From: Streptomyces sp. NRRL F-525
GTDB taxonomy: Bacteria > Actinomycetota > Actinomycetes > Streptomycetales > Streptomycetaceae
Assembly: GCF_000716605.1 (NCBI RefSeq)
Contig: NZ_JNXE01000063.1
Coordinates: 1 to 22,427, forward strand
Length of the DNA stretch: 22,427 nt
Direction of reading: 5' to 3'
Shown here piece after piece: positions 12,893 through 19,784 of this stretch. Numbering within the stretch: position 1 is the stretch's first letter; every line of letters starts with the position of its first letter. The notes beneath the pieces are model-generated. The model saw only the letters and a program-made list of their open reading frames with translations, was not told the DNA's origin and searched no databases. Made by a program: the position numbers and the translations under genes.

Positions 12893-13078
12893 TCAGACTT
12901 GGGTGACCGGCCATTCCCCGTGCGGGATGGGGGCGTTGCCCTGCTCGTCGCGCAGGGCTTCCGCGGAACCGCAGGGCGAACAGATGGGGATGGTCCGCGC
13001 GAGGGTGACGCGCGACGTCGCCGCGGTGGCCGGGTCGTAGGAGGCGGTGCAGCGCGGGCAGCGAGCGGTTGAGGGCAC
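12893..13078 (-). CDS. Small zinc-ribbon protein
   Basis: 61 aa from a GTG one base after the upstream stop, with GGAG seven bases before it. CPRC near residue 7 and CSPC near 33 (ICSPCGSAEALRDEQG) form a four-cysteine ribbon, a type common in small Streptomyces proteins encoded on mobile elements. It is coupled to the HTH gene upstream and likely expressed with it. The gap that follows (12768-12892) holds a weak stem and the promoter region of the RHH gene. Confidence 0.7.
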   Translation of the reverse strand: MPSTARCPRCTASYDPATAATSRVTLARTIPICSPCGSAEALRDEQGNAPIPHGEWPVTQV

Positions 13079-13079
13079 G

Positions 13080-13793
13080 TCAGCTCTCCGTGGGGTGTTC
13101 GCGGGCGGTCTTGAGGATCTTGGTCCAGGTGCTGGTGGAGGCCGGATCCGGCGAGAGTTCGTGCAGTCGCTCGATGTGCCGGGCGGTGCGCTCGTCGGGG
13201 TGCTCGGCGAGGATCTGGCGGGCGAGGGCTAGCCGGGGGTCGCCGGCGTAGAGATAGGGGGGGTTGTTGCGGCTGCCGGCGCGGCGGCCGTGGGCACGCG
13301 GCCCGTGGGAACGCGGCTGGGTATGCCGGGTGAGCGCGTATTCGCGCGCGCGGCGACGGCGCCACTTGGGCCGTTTGCGGTTGACGGGGTCGCCCCAGGT
13401 GTCCGGCTCCGGGAATCCGGGCGGCGGGTTGACGGCGGCCTTGCTGACCCATGAGTTGTCGTTGTGGCCGAGCATCCGCCGGAACACCTGCGGGCCGATC
13501 AGTTCGTCCGGGTCACCGTCGTCGTCCGTGACGGGCAACGGCGGGGCGGCGGCGGCCTGTTGCTTCTGGAGCTCGTCGTACCAGCTGGCCCAGGTGGGGC
13601 CGTGCCAGTGCATGATGCCGCCGTAGCGGACCGGCTCGGGGTGCGAGTTGGTCGCGCGGGCTCGCCAGAGACGGCTGAGCGTCTCCCCGCTGATGCCGTG
13701 TGCGGCGGCGAGCTGGTGGCGCGTGAGCCACCCCTTGGGCGGGGTGGAGCGGCCGTCGTTGGTGGTCATCGCGGATATCTCCTGCACGGTCAT
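13080..13793 (-). CDS. HTH-containing hypothetical protein
   Basis: 237 aa from the ATG at 13793, which overlaps the previous stop (ATGA) and has GGAG nine bases upstream. A second ATG at 13769 is also preceded by AGGAG, so the first eight residues may be dispensable. Residues about 20-45 (GWLTRHQLAAAHGISGETLSRL) look like an excisionase/MerR-type helix-turn-helix. A basic region (about 130-175) and a helical C-terminus follow. No family recognised. It is the third gene of a unit that starts behind the promoter block at 14501. Confidence 0.7.
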   Translation of the reverse strand: MTVQEISAMTTNDGRSTPPKGWLTRHQLAAAHGISGETLSRLWRARATNSHPEPVRYGGIMHWHGPTWASWYDELQKQQAAAAPPLPVTDDDGDPDELIGPQVFRRMLGHNDNSWVSKAAVNPPPGFPEPDTWGDPVNRKRPKWRRRRAREYALTRHTQPRSHGPRAHGRRAGSRNNPPYLYAGDPRLALARQILAEHPDERTARHIERLHELSPDPASTSTWTKILKTAREHPTES

Positions 13794-14062
13794 GGTCGGG
13801 GGCTCCAGCTGTGGGCCGTGGCGCCGGTGATCCGTACAACGGTGGCGATGTCGTCGGCGGTGACGGCGCCGGCCCAGTCCATGTAATCGGGGTGGTCGGT
13901 CTGGTGGTGGACTTCGAGGACTCCGGGCGCGTTGTCGACGACGTCGGCGACGGTCAGCAGGACCTCGGGGGCGATGCCGAGCCGGTTGCCGGGGTGCAGC
14001 CGTACGAAGTCGTACGGCTGCGGGTCGCGGGTGCCGGCCGGGGGGTGCTGGGGGTCTACCAT
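13790..14062 (-). CDS. Hypothetical protein (90 aa)
   Basis: Starts at the ATG at 14062, preceded by leader element A, and overlaps the next gene by four bases. The protein is acidic and His-containing, with no recognised motif; an alternating pattern around residues 15-85 (YDFVRLHPGNRLGI, then VLLTVADVV) suggests a small mixed alpha/beta fold. Its expression would be tied to the leader hairpin at 14099-14129. Confidence 0.65.
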   Translation of the reverse strand: MVDPQHPPAGTRDPQPYDFVRLHPGNRLGIAPEVLLTVADVVDNAPGVLEVHHQTDHPDYMDWAGAVTADDIATVVRITGATAHSWSPRP

Positions 14063-14076
14063 GGGAGCGTCTCTTT

Positions 14077-14130
14077 CTCGTGAAGGAACAGACACGGCCC
14101 CGGCGGCGGTTGCCCACTTGTCCGCCGGGT
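14077..14130 (-). ncRNA. Leader element A (divergent copy)
   Basis: Stem arms 14099-14106 and 14122-14129 (8 bp) enclose a 15-base loop. In RNA the loop contains GTGGGCAACC instead of the usual GGAGGGCAACCC. The conserved CTTCACGAG follows (14085-14077), 14 bases before the ATG. This is the least conserved of the eleven copies. Confidence 0.55.
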
Positions 14131-14144
14131 GCCATGAGCGTGCG

Positions 14145-14179
14145 GCTTGGCCGCCGTCCTGTGAGGACGGCGGCCAAGC
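14145..14179 (-). terminator. 16-bp perfect stem-loop after the 78-aa gene
   Basis: Arms 14145-14160 and 14164-14179 are exact complements around a three-base loop, five bases after the stop at 14185. There is no U tract. It may attenuate transcription into the 14062 gene. Confidence 0.6.
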
Positions 14180-14184
14180 CTGTT

Positions 14185-14421
14185 TCAGGGGGTCCGGAAC
14201 TCGATCACGTCCCACACGTACGGGTGAGCGTGGGGGGTGCCGTCGAGGTGCACGACGGGCACGGCCATTCCGACCAGTCCGTCCCATGCCGCGCCGGTCA
14301 CGGTGCCGGGGCCGCAGGTGAGGTGCCGGACGAGGTCACCGGGCGTCGCGGTGCGGCCGGTGCGGGGGTTGACGGCCCGCAGGGGCCCGATGGGCTGCGG
14401 GAAAGGCGGCCAGGACGTCAT
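14185..14421 (-). CDS. Hypothetical protein (78 aa)
   Basis: ATG at 14421 with GGAG five bases upstream and leader element B before it. The sequence MTSWPPFPQPIGPLRAVNPR, then GDLVRHLTCGPGTVTGAAWDG and VVHLDGTPHAHPYVWDVIEF, resembles a small SH3-like beta-barrel, but I cannot assign a family. First gene of the fourth right-side unit, with a strong stem-loop directly behind it. Confidence 0.65.
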   Translation of the reverse strand: MTSWPPFPQPIGPLRAVNPRTGRTATPGDLVRHLTCGPGTVTGAAWDGLVGMAVPVVHLDGTPHAHPYVWDVIEFRTP

Positions 14422-14435
14422 GTTGTCTCCATGGG

Positions 14436-14495
14436 TCTCGTGAAGGATCGGGCGGGAAAACGCGCCCGGGACGGTAGGGGTTGCCCTCCCCACCG
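14436..14495 (-). ncRNA. Leader element B (promoter-proximal)
   Basis: Arms 14472-14479 and 14488-14495 form an 8-bp stem with one G-U pair around RNA loop AGGGCAAC. CTTCACGAGA follows at 14445-14436, then GGAG and the ATG at 14421. The G-U pair in an otherwise different stem sequence supports structure rather than sequence conservation. Confidence 0.75.
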
Positions 14496-14500
14496 AATGC

Positions 14501-14516
14501 GTCTATTGAACCATAT
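14501..14516 (-). promoter_or_regulatory. ATATGGTTCAATAGAC block, unit 4
   Basis: Same block as at 17902, 19860 and 22205, directly upstream of leader element B. It overlaps the last codons (D-M-V-Q-stop) of the 415-aa gene. Probably a promoter (TATGGT fits a TANNNT -10) or an operator; I cannot decide which. Confidence 0.55.
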
Positions 14517-15750
14517 CGGTGAGGACTTCGAGGAGCGGTCGGCCTCGCGGGGGTTCGGGCCGTGGGGGGATCGCGGGGACGGGCAGCACGGTGGTGGGGT
14601 TGGGCCACAGGCTCAGTTGCTGTTCGTGCCGGTCGGCGGCGAGGGGCCGCAGGTGGCGGGCGCGGTGGCCGTAGGCGGCCGGGCCGGTGCTGTGAGGGGG
14701 CTGGGTGACGCCGGGCGCGGTGAGCGTGCCCCCGGGGTCGGGCGGCATCGGGACGGCCGGGATGGTGGGTTCGCGTCCGAGCGTCGTGTCGTCCTCGGCC
14801 TGCAGAACGGCGGCCGCGCTGGCGTAGCGCACGCGGTCCTGGTGGCACAGGCGCAGGTCCCTCCATCGCTCGTCCGCGCTGCGGTCGGCGGCCTGGTGGG
14901 CGGGGTAGGTGTCGGCGTCGGCTCGGGGGGCGCCGGCCAGCATCGGTCCCGGCTCGCCGCGCTCGGCGGCGTACATCCGCGCACACCACCGGTTCACCCA
15001 TGAGGTCAGGAAGTGCCGTTTCCAGGCACGGCGGAGGCTGGGGCGCCATGCCGGGTCGTGGTCGCCGTCGGGCCGCTGCCGGAGCCAGGACGTGTAGCCG
15101 CGCGCGGCGTTCGTGCACGCGGACTCGGCGGCGTTCATCGTCCAGGCGAGGGCGGAGGCGAACGCCGTGATGTTGGCGCGGGCGCCGAAAACCTGGAGGT
15201 TGAGGCGGTGGCGGAGCACTCCGCCGACGGTGAATCCGGCGGAGGCCTGGCAGCCGTAGGCGCCGGCCAGGGAGACGATCATGTTGCGGCGTTCCTTGCC
15301 GAAGCCGGACCGGTCGGACGGCTCGATGTCGATACGGCCGTGGTCGTCGTCGTAAAGGACAACGGGGGAGGCCTGGAAGCTCGGGCGGCCGGGGCGGTCG
15401 CGCCGCAGTTCGTAGGCGTGGGGCATCTCGGGCAGCGGGGCGAGTAGCTGGGTGGGGTAGGTGCCGACGTGGGAACGCTGGTACTCGGTGATCTGGGCGA
15501 CGACCCGCCACAGGTGGCGTTTGCCGGGTCGGCGGACGCCGTGACGGTGCCAGTGACCGGCGAGGTCCTGGGCGTGCGCGTCGCAGGTCTCTTCGGTGTG
15601 GGTGGCGAACAGTTCGGGGCTGTTGAGGGCGTAGGCGATCACGCGGCGGGTGGCGGGCTGGTGGCAGTGGCCGGGGCTGATGCGGCATCCGGCGTCGTAG
15701 GCGCTGGACGCGTAGGCGCCGCAGGTGGGCGGCAGGTAGTAGATGCTCAT
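14503..15750 (-). CDS. 415-aa protein, possibly DUF2786/DUF7168-like
   Basis: ATG at 15750 with GGAAG four bases upstream. The N-terminus has spaced Cys/His residues (C10, C22, C29; GHCHQPATRR). Residues about 150-260 (KERRNMIVSLAGAYGCQ, LNLQVFGARANITAFASALAW, RRAWKRHFLTSWVNRWCARM) follow the layout I associate with actinobacterial DUF2786-type proteins: a helix, a strand with VFG, and a W-rich helical pair. The role of that family is unknown. The C-terminal third is Pro-rich and disordered. It is the only gene of the right block that is not overlap-coupled and still lacks the conserved leader; a different 12-bp hairpin stands there instead. Its stop codon lies inside the next promoter block. 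Confidence 0.7.
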   Translation of the reverse strand: MSIYYLPPTCGAYASSAYDAGCRISPGHCHQPATRRVIAYALNSPELFATHTEETCDAHAQDLAGHWHRHGVRRPGKRHLWRVVAQITEYQRSHVGTYPTQLLAPLPEMPHAYELRRDRPGRPSFQASPVVLYDDDHGRIDIEPSDRSGFGKERRNMIVSLAGAYGCQASAGFTVGGVLRHRLNLQVFGARANITAFASALAWTMNAAESACTNAARGYTSWLRQRPDGDHDPAWRPSLRRAWKRHFLTSWVNRWCARMYAAERGEPGPMLAGAPRADADTYPAHQAADRSADERWRDLRLCHQDRVRYASAAAVLQAEDDTTLGREPTIPAVPMPPDPGGTLTAPGVTQPPHSTGPAAYGHRARHLRPLAADRHEQQLSLWPNPTTVLPVPAIPPRPEPPRGRPLLEVLTDMVQ

Positions 15751-15768
15751 GGGTCTTCCGGGGTGGGG

Positions 15769-15797
15769 CCCGGACCGGCCTCGCCGGCCGGTCCGGG
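15769..15797 (-). terminator. 12-bp perfect stem-loop between the 105-aa and 415-aa genes
   Basis: Arms 15769-15780 and 15786-15797 with a five-base loop, 15 bases after the stop at 15812 and just before the ATG at 15750. The loop is not AGGGCAAC and no CTTCACGAG follows, so it is not one of the leader elements. It may terminate or attenuate. Confidence 0.55.
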
Positions 15798-15811
15798 CGT
15801 GGGTGCGCGGG

Positions 15812-16129
15812 CTAGGACAGGGCGGGGGCGGCGAGGACGAGGGAGATGAGGGCGGCGAGGATGTGGCGGTCTCCTCGGCCGTGGGCGGCCCATGTGACCT
15901 CGGCCTCGGCGTTGATCAGGTGCGCGAGTCCACGGTGGGTGTCGTCGTCGTCGAACTCGGCCCATTCCTCCTCGGCTGTCTCGACGAAGTGGCGTACGAG
16001 GTCGCGCAGTTCGGCGGTGGTCGCGACGGTCTCGGGGATCGCGACGCCGGTGTTGCTGGTGGCCCAGGTGCACAGCTGGATGCGGACGGCCTCGATCAGG
16101 TCGGCCTCGGTGACGGGGGCGGTGTTCAT
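15812..16129 (-). CDS. Small acidic helical protein (105 aa)
   Basis: ATG at 16129, GGAG upstream, leader element C before it. Helical throughout, with an acidic centre (ETAEEEWAEFDDDDTHRGL, about 50-68) and a hydrophobic C-terminus (ILAALISLVLAAPALS). The last segment is too short and late for a clear membrane helix. No family recognised. It follows the 50-aa gene with only the leader element between them. Confidence 0.65.
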   Translation of the reverse strand: MNTAPVTEADLIEAVRIQLCTWATSNTGVAIPETVATTAELRDLVRHFVETAEEEWAEFDDDDTHRGLAHLINAEAEVTWAAHGRGDRHILAALISLVLAAPALS

Positions 16130-16147
16130 GGTCTGTGGTCTCCGGTT

Positions 16148-16199
16148 CTCGTGAAGTGGGGCCCGGCGGGGGCGGGTTGCCCTCCGCCCTCGCCGGGCC
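16148..16199 (-). ncRNA. Leader element C
   Basis: Arms 16160-16175 and 16184-16199 give a 16-bp stem with one mismatch around RNA loop AGGGCAAC (16183-16176). CTTCACGAG follows (16156-16148). The stem-loop is identical to copies E and G, pointing to recent duplication or gene conversion. Confidence 0.8.
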
Positions 16200-16218
16200 G
16201 GGGTGGTGTGCGGTGGGG

Positions 16219-16371
16219 TCAGTGGTCGGTGTCGCCGGGGCCGGGCTGGCGCGGCAGGCGGCGGGCGGCGTCGGGGTTCCACTCCTCGGCCGGCTCGGGG
16301 CGGCGCTGGCCCGGAACGGTGGGGATGGCGCGCTCGTTCCACTCGTTGGCGTTGAACTCGTTCTGTGACAT
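16219..16371 (-). CDS. Very small hydrophilic protein (50 aa)
   Basis: Starts at the ATG at 16371 with GAGGAG nine bases upstream; here the Shine-Dalgarno is part of the conserved CTTCACGAG motif. The peptide is polar with two NEWNER/EEWNPD-like repeats (NANEWNERAIP near residue 7 and AEEWNPDAARR near 27), suggesting two copies of a short Trp motif. No family known. The leader element and tight spacing to the next gene make it a genuine gene. Confidence 0.65.
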   Translation of the reverse strand: MSQNEFNANEWNERAIPTVPGQRRPEPAEEWNPDAARRLPRQPGPGDTDH

Positions 16372-16383
16372 GGGGAGTTGCTC

Positions 16384-16419
16384 CTCGTGAAGGTGGTGCG
16401 GCGGGTTGCCCTCCGCCGC
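16384..16419 (-). ncRNA. Leader element D
   Basis: Arms 16398-16404 and 16413-16419 form a perfect 7-bp stem around RNA loop AGGGCAAC; CTTCACGAG lies at 16392-16384. It is the shortest complete copy, so 7 bp of stem seems enough. Confidence 0.8.
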
Positions 16420-16702
16420 TCTCGCGCCCGGTGGCGCGGGGTCTGGTGGGTGATCGGGTCGGCCGGGGTGCGGCCGGGGCCGCGCCGGCCGTTTCCGGGC
16501 CGGGTGTTGTGCCCGGCCGTGTACTTAGGCACTTGGCGCCACCCAAGCGCCCGGCGCCCGCCGGTGTGTGGTTCGGCCGCCTGCGGCCGGGCCGCGCACC
16601 GGTGGTTAGCGCGCCGGGCTGGGTGGCGCCGCCCCGGAGGGGTGTCCTTTAGCGGCCGCCGCCCACACCGGTCGTATAAACGCTGTCCGGCGGGGCCACC
16701 TA
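16420..16702. other. Gene-free GC-rich spacer with one AT-rich spot
   Basis: No supported gene. Extremely GC-rich with several short inverted repeats. The only AT-rich spot is CGTATAAACG near 16672-16681, which could be a promoter for the 50-aa gene. The shared ATATGGTTCAATAGAC block is absent here. Confidence 0.4.
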
Positions 16703-16729
16703 CCGGGCCCGACGTGTGACCGGGCCCGG
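16703..16729 (-). terminator. Stem-loop terminator of unit 3
   Basis: CCGGGCCCG and CGGGCCCGG (9 bp) flank a nine-base spacer, 14 bases after the stop at 16743. No U tract. Confidence 0.55.
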
Positions 16730-16742
16730 CGGCTTCCTCGGG

Positions 16743-17360
16743 CTAGCGGTGGTAGGCGGGGATCAGGGCGCGGACGGCCGCGTCACCCGCGCATCCGGTT
16801 CCGGGCTTCCCGTCCGTGCGGTCGTGCCGGTGGGTGCTGGGCGGGTTCCCGTTGCGTCCGCGCAGGTGGGACCAGTAGCGGGGCCCCCACCATTCGCACC
16901 CGGGGACCAGGCACTGAAGGGCCCACGGGTTGTCAGCGCCGGGGTACCCGCCCAACGGGCGCCACAGGTGGAGGTTGACGCCCTTCCAGGCCCGGTGCGC
17001 GGACGCCACGTTGGTTTCGTTGATCTTGAGGCGTGGGTGGAGCAGCGGGGCGGGACCCATGAGGAGGGTCGGCGCGGCGGTGGAGTCCTCGACCGGCGCC
17101 TGCGGGATGATCCGGCCCGCCTTGACCTCGTCGGCGAGGTACTGGGCGGCGGCGAGGGACAGCGGGGTGCGGTCGCCCTTGGACGCGTCCGCGATCCGGA
17201 TCTCGACGTCGAGGCCGACCGGCTGGGCGTACCAGACGCGGTGGAACCGGTAGATCGTCCCGGCGAGGCGCTCGGGGCCTCCGGCGTGGACGTAGACCGG
17301 GTAGCGGCACTCGTGGTCGGGGGCACCGATGCGGTAGCTGACCTGGGGGATCGTGCTCAT
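16743..17360 (-). CDS. Hypothetical protein (205 aa)
   Basis: ATG at 17360 with GGAG upstream and leader element E. The first half has alternating strands (PQVSYRIGAP, YPVYVHAG, VWYAQPVGLDVEIRI). The second half is Trp/Pro-rich with a C-x4-C...W pattern (LQCLVPGCEWWGPRYW, about 148-163) that might bind metal, plus a His/Arg-rich segment. I do not recognise it. Second gene of unit 3, followed by a GC stem-loop. Confidence 0.65.
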   Translation of the reverse strand: MSTIPQVSYRIGAPDHECRYPVYVHAGGPERLAGTIYRFHRVWYAQPVGLDVEIRIADASKGDRTPLSLAAAQYLADEVKAGRIIPQAPVEDSTAAPTLLMGPAPLLHPRLKINETNVASAHRAWKGVNLHLWRPLGGYPGADNPWALQCLVPGCEWWGPRYWSHLRGRNGNPPSTHRHDRTDGKPGTGCAGDAAVRALIPAYHR

Positions 17361-17380
17361 GGTGGGGCGGTTCTCCGGTT

Positions 17381-17433
17381 CTCGTGAAGTGGGGGCCCGG
17401 CGGGGGCGGGTTGCCCTCCGCCCTCGCCGGGCC
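17381..17433 (-). ncRNA. Leader element E
   Basis: Arms 17394-17409 and 17418-17433, loop AGGGCAAC in RNA, CTTCACGAG at 17389-17381. The stem-loop is identical to copies C and G, and the flanking bases down to the Shine-Dalgarno match copy C. Confidence 0.8.
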
Positions 17434-17441
17434 GGGGTGGG

Positions 17442-17822
17442 TCAGTGGGCTGCGCGGGCGATCGGCTCGGCGAGCGGGGCGAGCAGGCGGGCGGCCTGTC
17501 CTCGGGCGGCGGCGTGGCGGGCCGCGAGGACGCGGTAGCTGGCCTGCGGGAGGGTGGCGAGCGTGGTGTGCAGGGGCACCACCACCTCGTCCGGGGTCAC
17601 CGTGAACAGGGTCTGGGTGAACTCGGGCTGGCCGAGCGTCCAGAACCAGAGCAGGGCGAACAGTCCGGGCCTGCCGCTGCCGATCGTGCCCGTGACGATC
17701 GCCGTGCGGGCGGGGACTCGCTTCCAGCGGGCGGCGGGGAGGACCTGGACGAGGGTTCCGGGCTTCAGGTTCGAGGCGTCGGCGGGGGCTGCGGTGACCG
17801 GCGCGGGCACGTGCGTGCGCAT
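17442..17822 (-). CDS. Hypothetical protein (126 aa)
   Basis: ATG at 17822 with AAGGA eight bases upstream and leader element F. The middle reads as a beta-rich small domain (LKPGTLVQVLPAARW, RTAIVTGTIG, LFALLWFWTLG, FTVTPDEVVVPL), followed by an Ala/Arg-rich helix. No transmembrane segment of full length and no known family. First gene of unit 3. Confidence 0.65.
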   Translation of the reverse strand: MRTHVPAPVTAAPADASNLKPGTLVQVLPAARWKRVPARTAIVTGTIGSGRPGLFALLWFWTLGQPEFTQTLFTVTPDEVVVPLHTTLATLPQASYRVLAARHAAARGQAARLLAPLAEPIARAAH

Positions 17823-17836
17823 GGGTGTGTCCTTGT

Positions 17837-17899
17837 CTCGTGAAGTCCGGTCGCCACGCGGCGACCGGCGCCGGTCGGGGGTTGCCCTCCCCTTCCGAC
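17837..17899 (-). ncRNA. Leader element F (promoter-proximal, two hairpins)
   Basis: The loop AGGGCAAC hairpin (17874-17899) is followed by a second stem, CCGGTCGCC/GGCGACCGG (17847-17868), then CTTCACGAG (17845-17837). The second stem is also present in copies I and K and seems specific to first genes of a unit. Confidence 0.75.
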
Positions 17900-17901
17900 A
17901 T

Positions 17902-17917
17902 GTCTATTGAACCATAT
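17902..17917 (-). promoter_or_regulatory. ATATGGTTCAATAGAC block, unit 3
   Basis: Identical 16-bp core to the blocks at 14501 and 22205. Flanked by CACCCTA on the upstream side and TGTCGG downstream. Candidate promoter or operator for the 17822-16743 genes. Confidence 0.6.
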
Positions 17918-17951
17918 ATAGGGTGATTTTCGCGGAGACGCGGGCGGCGTG

Positions 17952-17988
17952 TCCCTCTGGGGGCCGGTAGTACCGGCCCCCAGAGGGA
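17952..17988 (-). terminator. 18-bp perfect stem-loop terminator of unit 2
   Basis: Arms 17952-17969 and 17971-17988 are exact complements about a single central base, five bases after the stop at 17994. It is the longest terminator-like stem in the window and is not followed by T. Confidence 0.65.
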
Positions 17989-17993
17989 AGGCA

Positions 17994-18722
17994 TCAACTC
18001 GCTTGCTTCCAACGGCAGTTGCTCAGGTAGGTCTGCGCGGTGTCGCCGTGCGTGGCGTTGCGGTACGTGTCGTGCTGCTTGACCTTGCCCCGGATCTCGA
18101 TACGGGCGCCCTGCTGGGGGAGCGTCGTCACGTCTTTGACCCTGGCTTCCCAGATGTAGATGTTCCCCTCCGCGTCCCGCAGCTTGATCAGGCGGCGTTC
18201 CTGCACGTGGTAGCCGTAGGTGCGGGGCCGCTGGTCGACGATGACGGCAACCTCGACCGTGCGCACCAGCCGTTCGCCCTTCTCGCCCTGGTGGCGGGAG
18301 AGAACGGCATCGGCGGCGGCCTGGGTCTTCCTGGCCTGGCGGGCCTGCTCGCGCTGCCAGACCTCAGGGGCATAGCACAGCAAGGGGAGATCGCGGGCAG
18401 TCGCCTCGGCTGCGCGGGCGACGCGGGCGAGATTGGCGCGGTAGGTGCCCTGTTCGGCGGTGCCGGTGCGGGCCCACTCCAGTACGGCGGCGGGCAGTGC
18501 GGCGGGGAGGCCGCTGGCGGCGCGGGCCATCAGGGCGCCGTCGCCGTTGAGGACGGGCCCGCGCCCGTACAGGATGTGCTCGACGTCCAGCACGGTCGGC
18601 ACGGCCTGTTCCCACTGACGGGAAAGGGGCTGGTAGTAGCCGCGTGCCCGGATGACGACGGCGGCGGTGCGGATGATGTCGAGCGGGGTGAACCGGATGG
18701 CGGCGGCCGTGGTCATGAACAT
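17994..18722 (-). CDS. Protein with C-terminal OB-fold-like domain
   Basis: 242 aa from the ATG at 18722 with AGGA eight bases upstream. Residues 1-150 are helical and Ala/Arg-rich. Residues about 152-238 (TVEVAVIVDQ, LIKLRDAEGNIYIWEA, GARIEIRGKVKQHDTY, TAQTYLSNCRW) match the strand pattern of a small OB-like domain that often appears in phage and plasmid proteins with a G-x-V-K-x-H motif (212-217). This fits single-stranded DNA or RNA binding, but is inferred from pattern alone. Third gene of unit 2, behind leader element G and before the 18-bp stem-loop. Confidence 0.7.
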   Translation of the reverse strand: MFMTTAAAIRFTPLDIIRTAAVVIRARGYYQPLSRQWEQAVPTVLDVEHILYGRGPVLNGDGALMARAASGLPAALPAAVLEWARTGTAEQGTYRANLARVARAAEATARDLPLLCYAPEVWQREQARQARKTQAAADAVLSRHQGEKGERLVRTVEVAVIVDQRPRTYGYHVQERRLIKLRDAEGNIYIWEARVKDVTTLPQQGARIEIRGKVKQHDTYRNATHGDTAQTYLSNCRWKQAS

Positions 18723-18738
18723 GGGTGGTGTCCTCGGT

Positions 18739-18790
18739 CTCGTGAGGTGGGGCCCGGCGGGGGCGGGTTGCCCTCCGCCCTCGCCGGGCC
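18739..18790 (-). ncRNA. Leader element G
   Basis: Arms 18751-18766 and 18775-18790, loop AGGGCAAC in RNA. The following motif is CCTCACGAG (18747-18739), one base different from the others. The stem-loop is identical to copies C and E. Confidence 0.8.
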
Positions 18791-18810
18791 GGTGCTGGTG
18801 TGCGGCGGGG

Positions 18811-19419
18811 TTACAGTTCGCCGCGCTCGCGCAGGTAGGCGGCGTAGAGGGTCGCGAGGTAGGAGTCCCTGTTGCCGGGCACGCGCCGGGCGCCGAGCGA
18901 TCCGTCACGGTCCCCGTTGCGCCACACGCTGAATGGGCGGCCGACCGGGGGGATGTGGAGGGCGTAGACGCCGTGGGCGCTGGCCACGCGGACGGCGGCG
19001 GCCTGGGCGGTCTCGTCGTAGGCGGCCGACCGGCGCGCGGGGCTCACGCCGAGGTCGCCGAGTGCGGCGCTGATCGCGCGGGCCTGCATGAGGTCGGCGG
19101 CGGCCCCGGTGGGGAGGGCGGGGGCGGCGGGGACGCATCCGCACCCTGCGGGCTCCGGCTCGGCGGTGTCGGCGGGCATGGCCGGGAGGGCGGGACGGAC
19201 GGGGGCGAGTGCGGCCGGGCCGGTGCCGTGGGCCTGGTCGACGTAGGCGTAGACCTCGGCGGGGCCGGTGAGAAGCAGTGGGCGGCCGACAACGGGGGTG
19301 ATCGTCCATGAGCCGTCCGCGTTGGCGGTGACGGCCCGCAGTGCGCCGCTGACGACGAGGTCGAACAGCTCGATTGCGGCGGCCGGTCCGGGCTGGGCGG
19401 TGCGGGTGGTGGCGTGCAC
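18811..19419 (-). CDS. Hypothetical protein (202 aa)
   Basis: GTG at 19419 with GGAG ten bases upstream, leader element H. N-terminal third beta-rich (AIELFDLVVSGALRAVTA, SWTITPVVGRPLLLTG), a Pro-rich linker holding CGC near residues 93-95, then a helical C-terminal part (ISAALGDLGVSPARRSAAYDE, DSYLATLYAAYLRERGEL). No family recognised. Second gene of unit 2. Confidence 0.65.
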   Translation of the reverse strand: MHATTRTAQPGPAAAIELFDLVVSGALRAVTANADGSWTITPVVGRPLLLTGPAEVYAYVDQAHGTGPAALAPVRPALPAMPADTAEPEPAGCGCVPAAPALPTGAAADLMQARAISAALGDLGVSPARRSAAYDETAQAAAVRVASAHGVYALHIPPVGRPFSVWRNGDRDGSLGARRVPGNRDSYLATLYAAYLRERGEL

Positions 19420-19437
19420 GGTGGTGTGTCTCCAGGT

Positions 19438-19496
19438 CTCGTGAAGGGTGGGGTGTCCCGGGGCCGGGCGGAGGGTTGCCCTCCTCCGCCCGGCCC
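19438..19496 (-). ncRNA. Leader element H
   Basis: Arms 19461-19474 and 19483-19496 form a perfect 14-bp stem, different in sequence from copies C/E/G, around the same RNA loop AGGGCAAC. CTTCACGAG follows at 19446-19438. Confidence 0.8.
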
Positions 19497-19518
19497 GGTG
19501 TGGGCCGTTGGCCGGTGG

Positions 19519-19764
19519 TCAGTTCCAGTTCTCGGGGGCGCGCCGGTAGCGCGCCTCGAACGCGGCGGCCTCCTCGGCGGTGGCGGGGCGCAGGTCGGCG
19601 GTCATCTCGTCGAGGGTGCGGAAAATGGACGCGAAGATGATGTCGCCGTGCCCGTCGGTGCACACGTAGCTGAGGCTGCTGCCGGTCACGCTGGTGACCC
19701 GGATGGTGTCGACACCGTCCCGGGTGTCGCGCGATACGCACTGGCCTGCGGTGAACGTCGGCAT
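19519..19764 (-). CDS. Hypothetical protein (81 aa)
   Basis: ATG at 19764 with GGAG seven bases upstream and leader element I. The first 50 residues look like a small beta-barrel (FTAGQCVSRDT, DTIRVTSVTGSSLSYVCTDG, DIIFASIFRTL) followed by a short Ala/Glu helix. Two cysteines (C9, C35) are not obviously paired. No family recognised. First gene of unit 2. Confidence 0.65.
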   Translation of the reverse strand: MPTFTAGQCVSRDTRDGVDTIRVTSVTGSSLSYVCTDGHGDIIFASIFRTLDEMTADLRPATAEEAAAFEARYRRAPENWN

Positions 19765-19784
19765 GAGGTGTCTCCGTGTCTGGT

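Noticed and set aside
12943..12952. GTTGCCCT at about 12943 as a twelfth leader element
   Set aside because: It lies inside the 61-aa zinc-ribbon gene, has no stem and no CTTCACGAG beside it.
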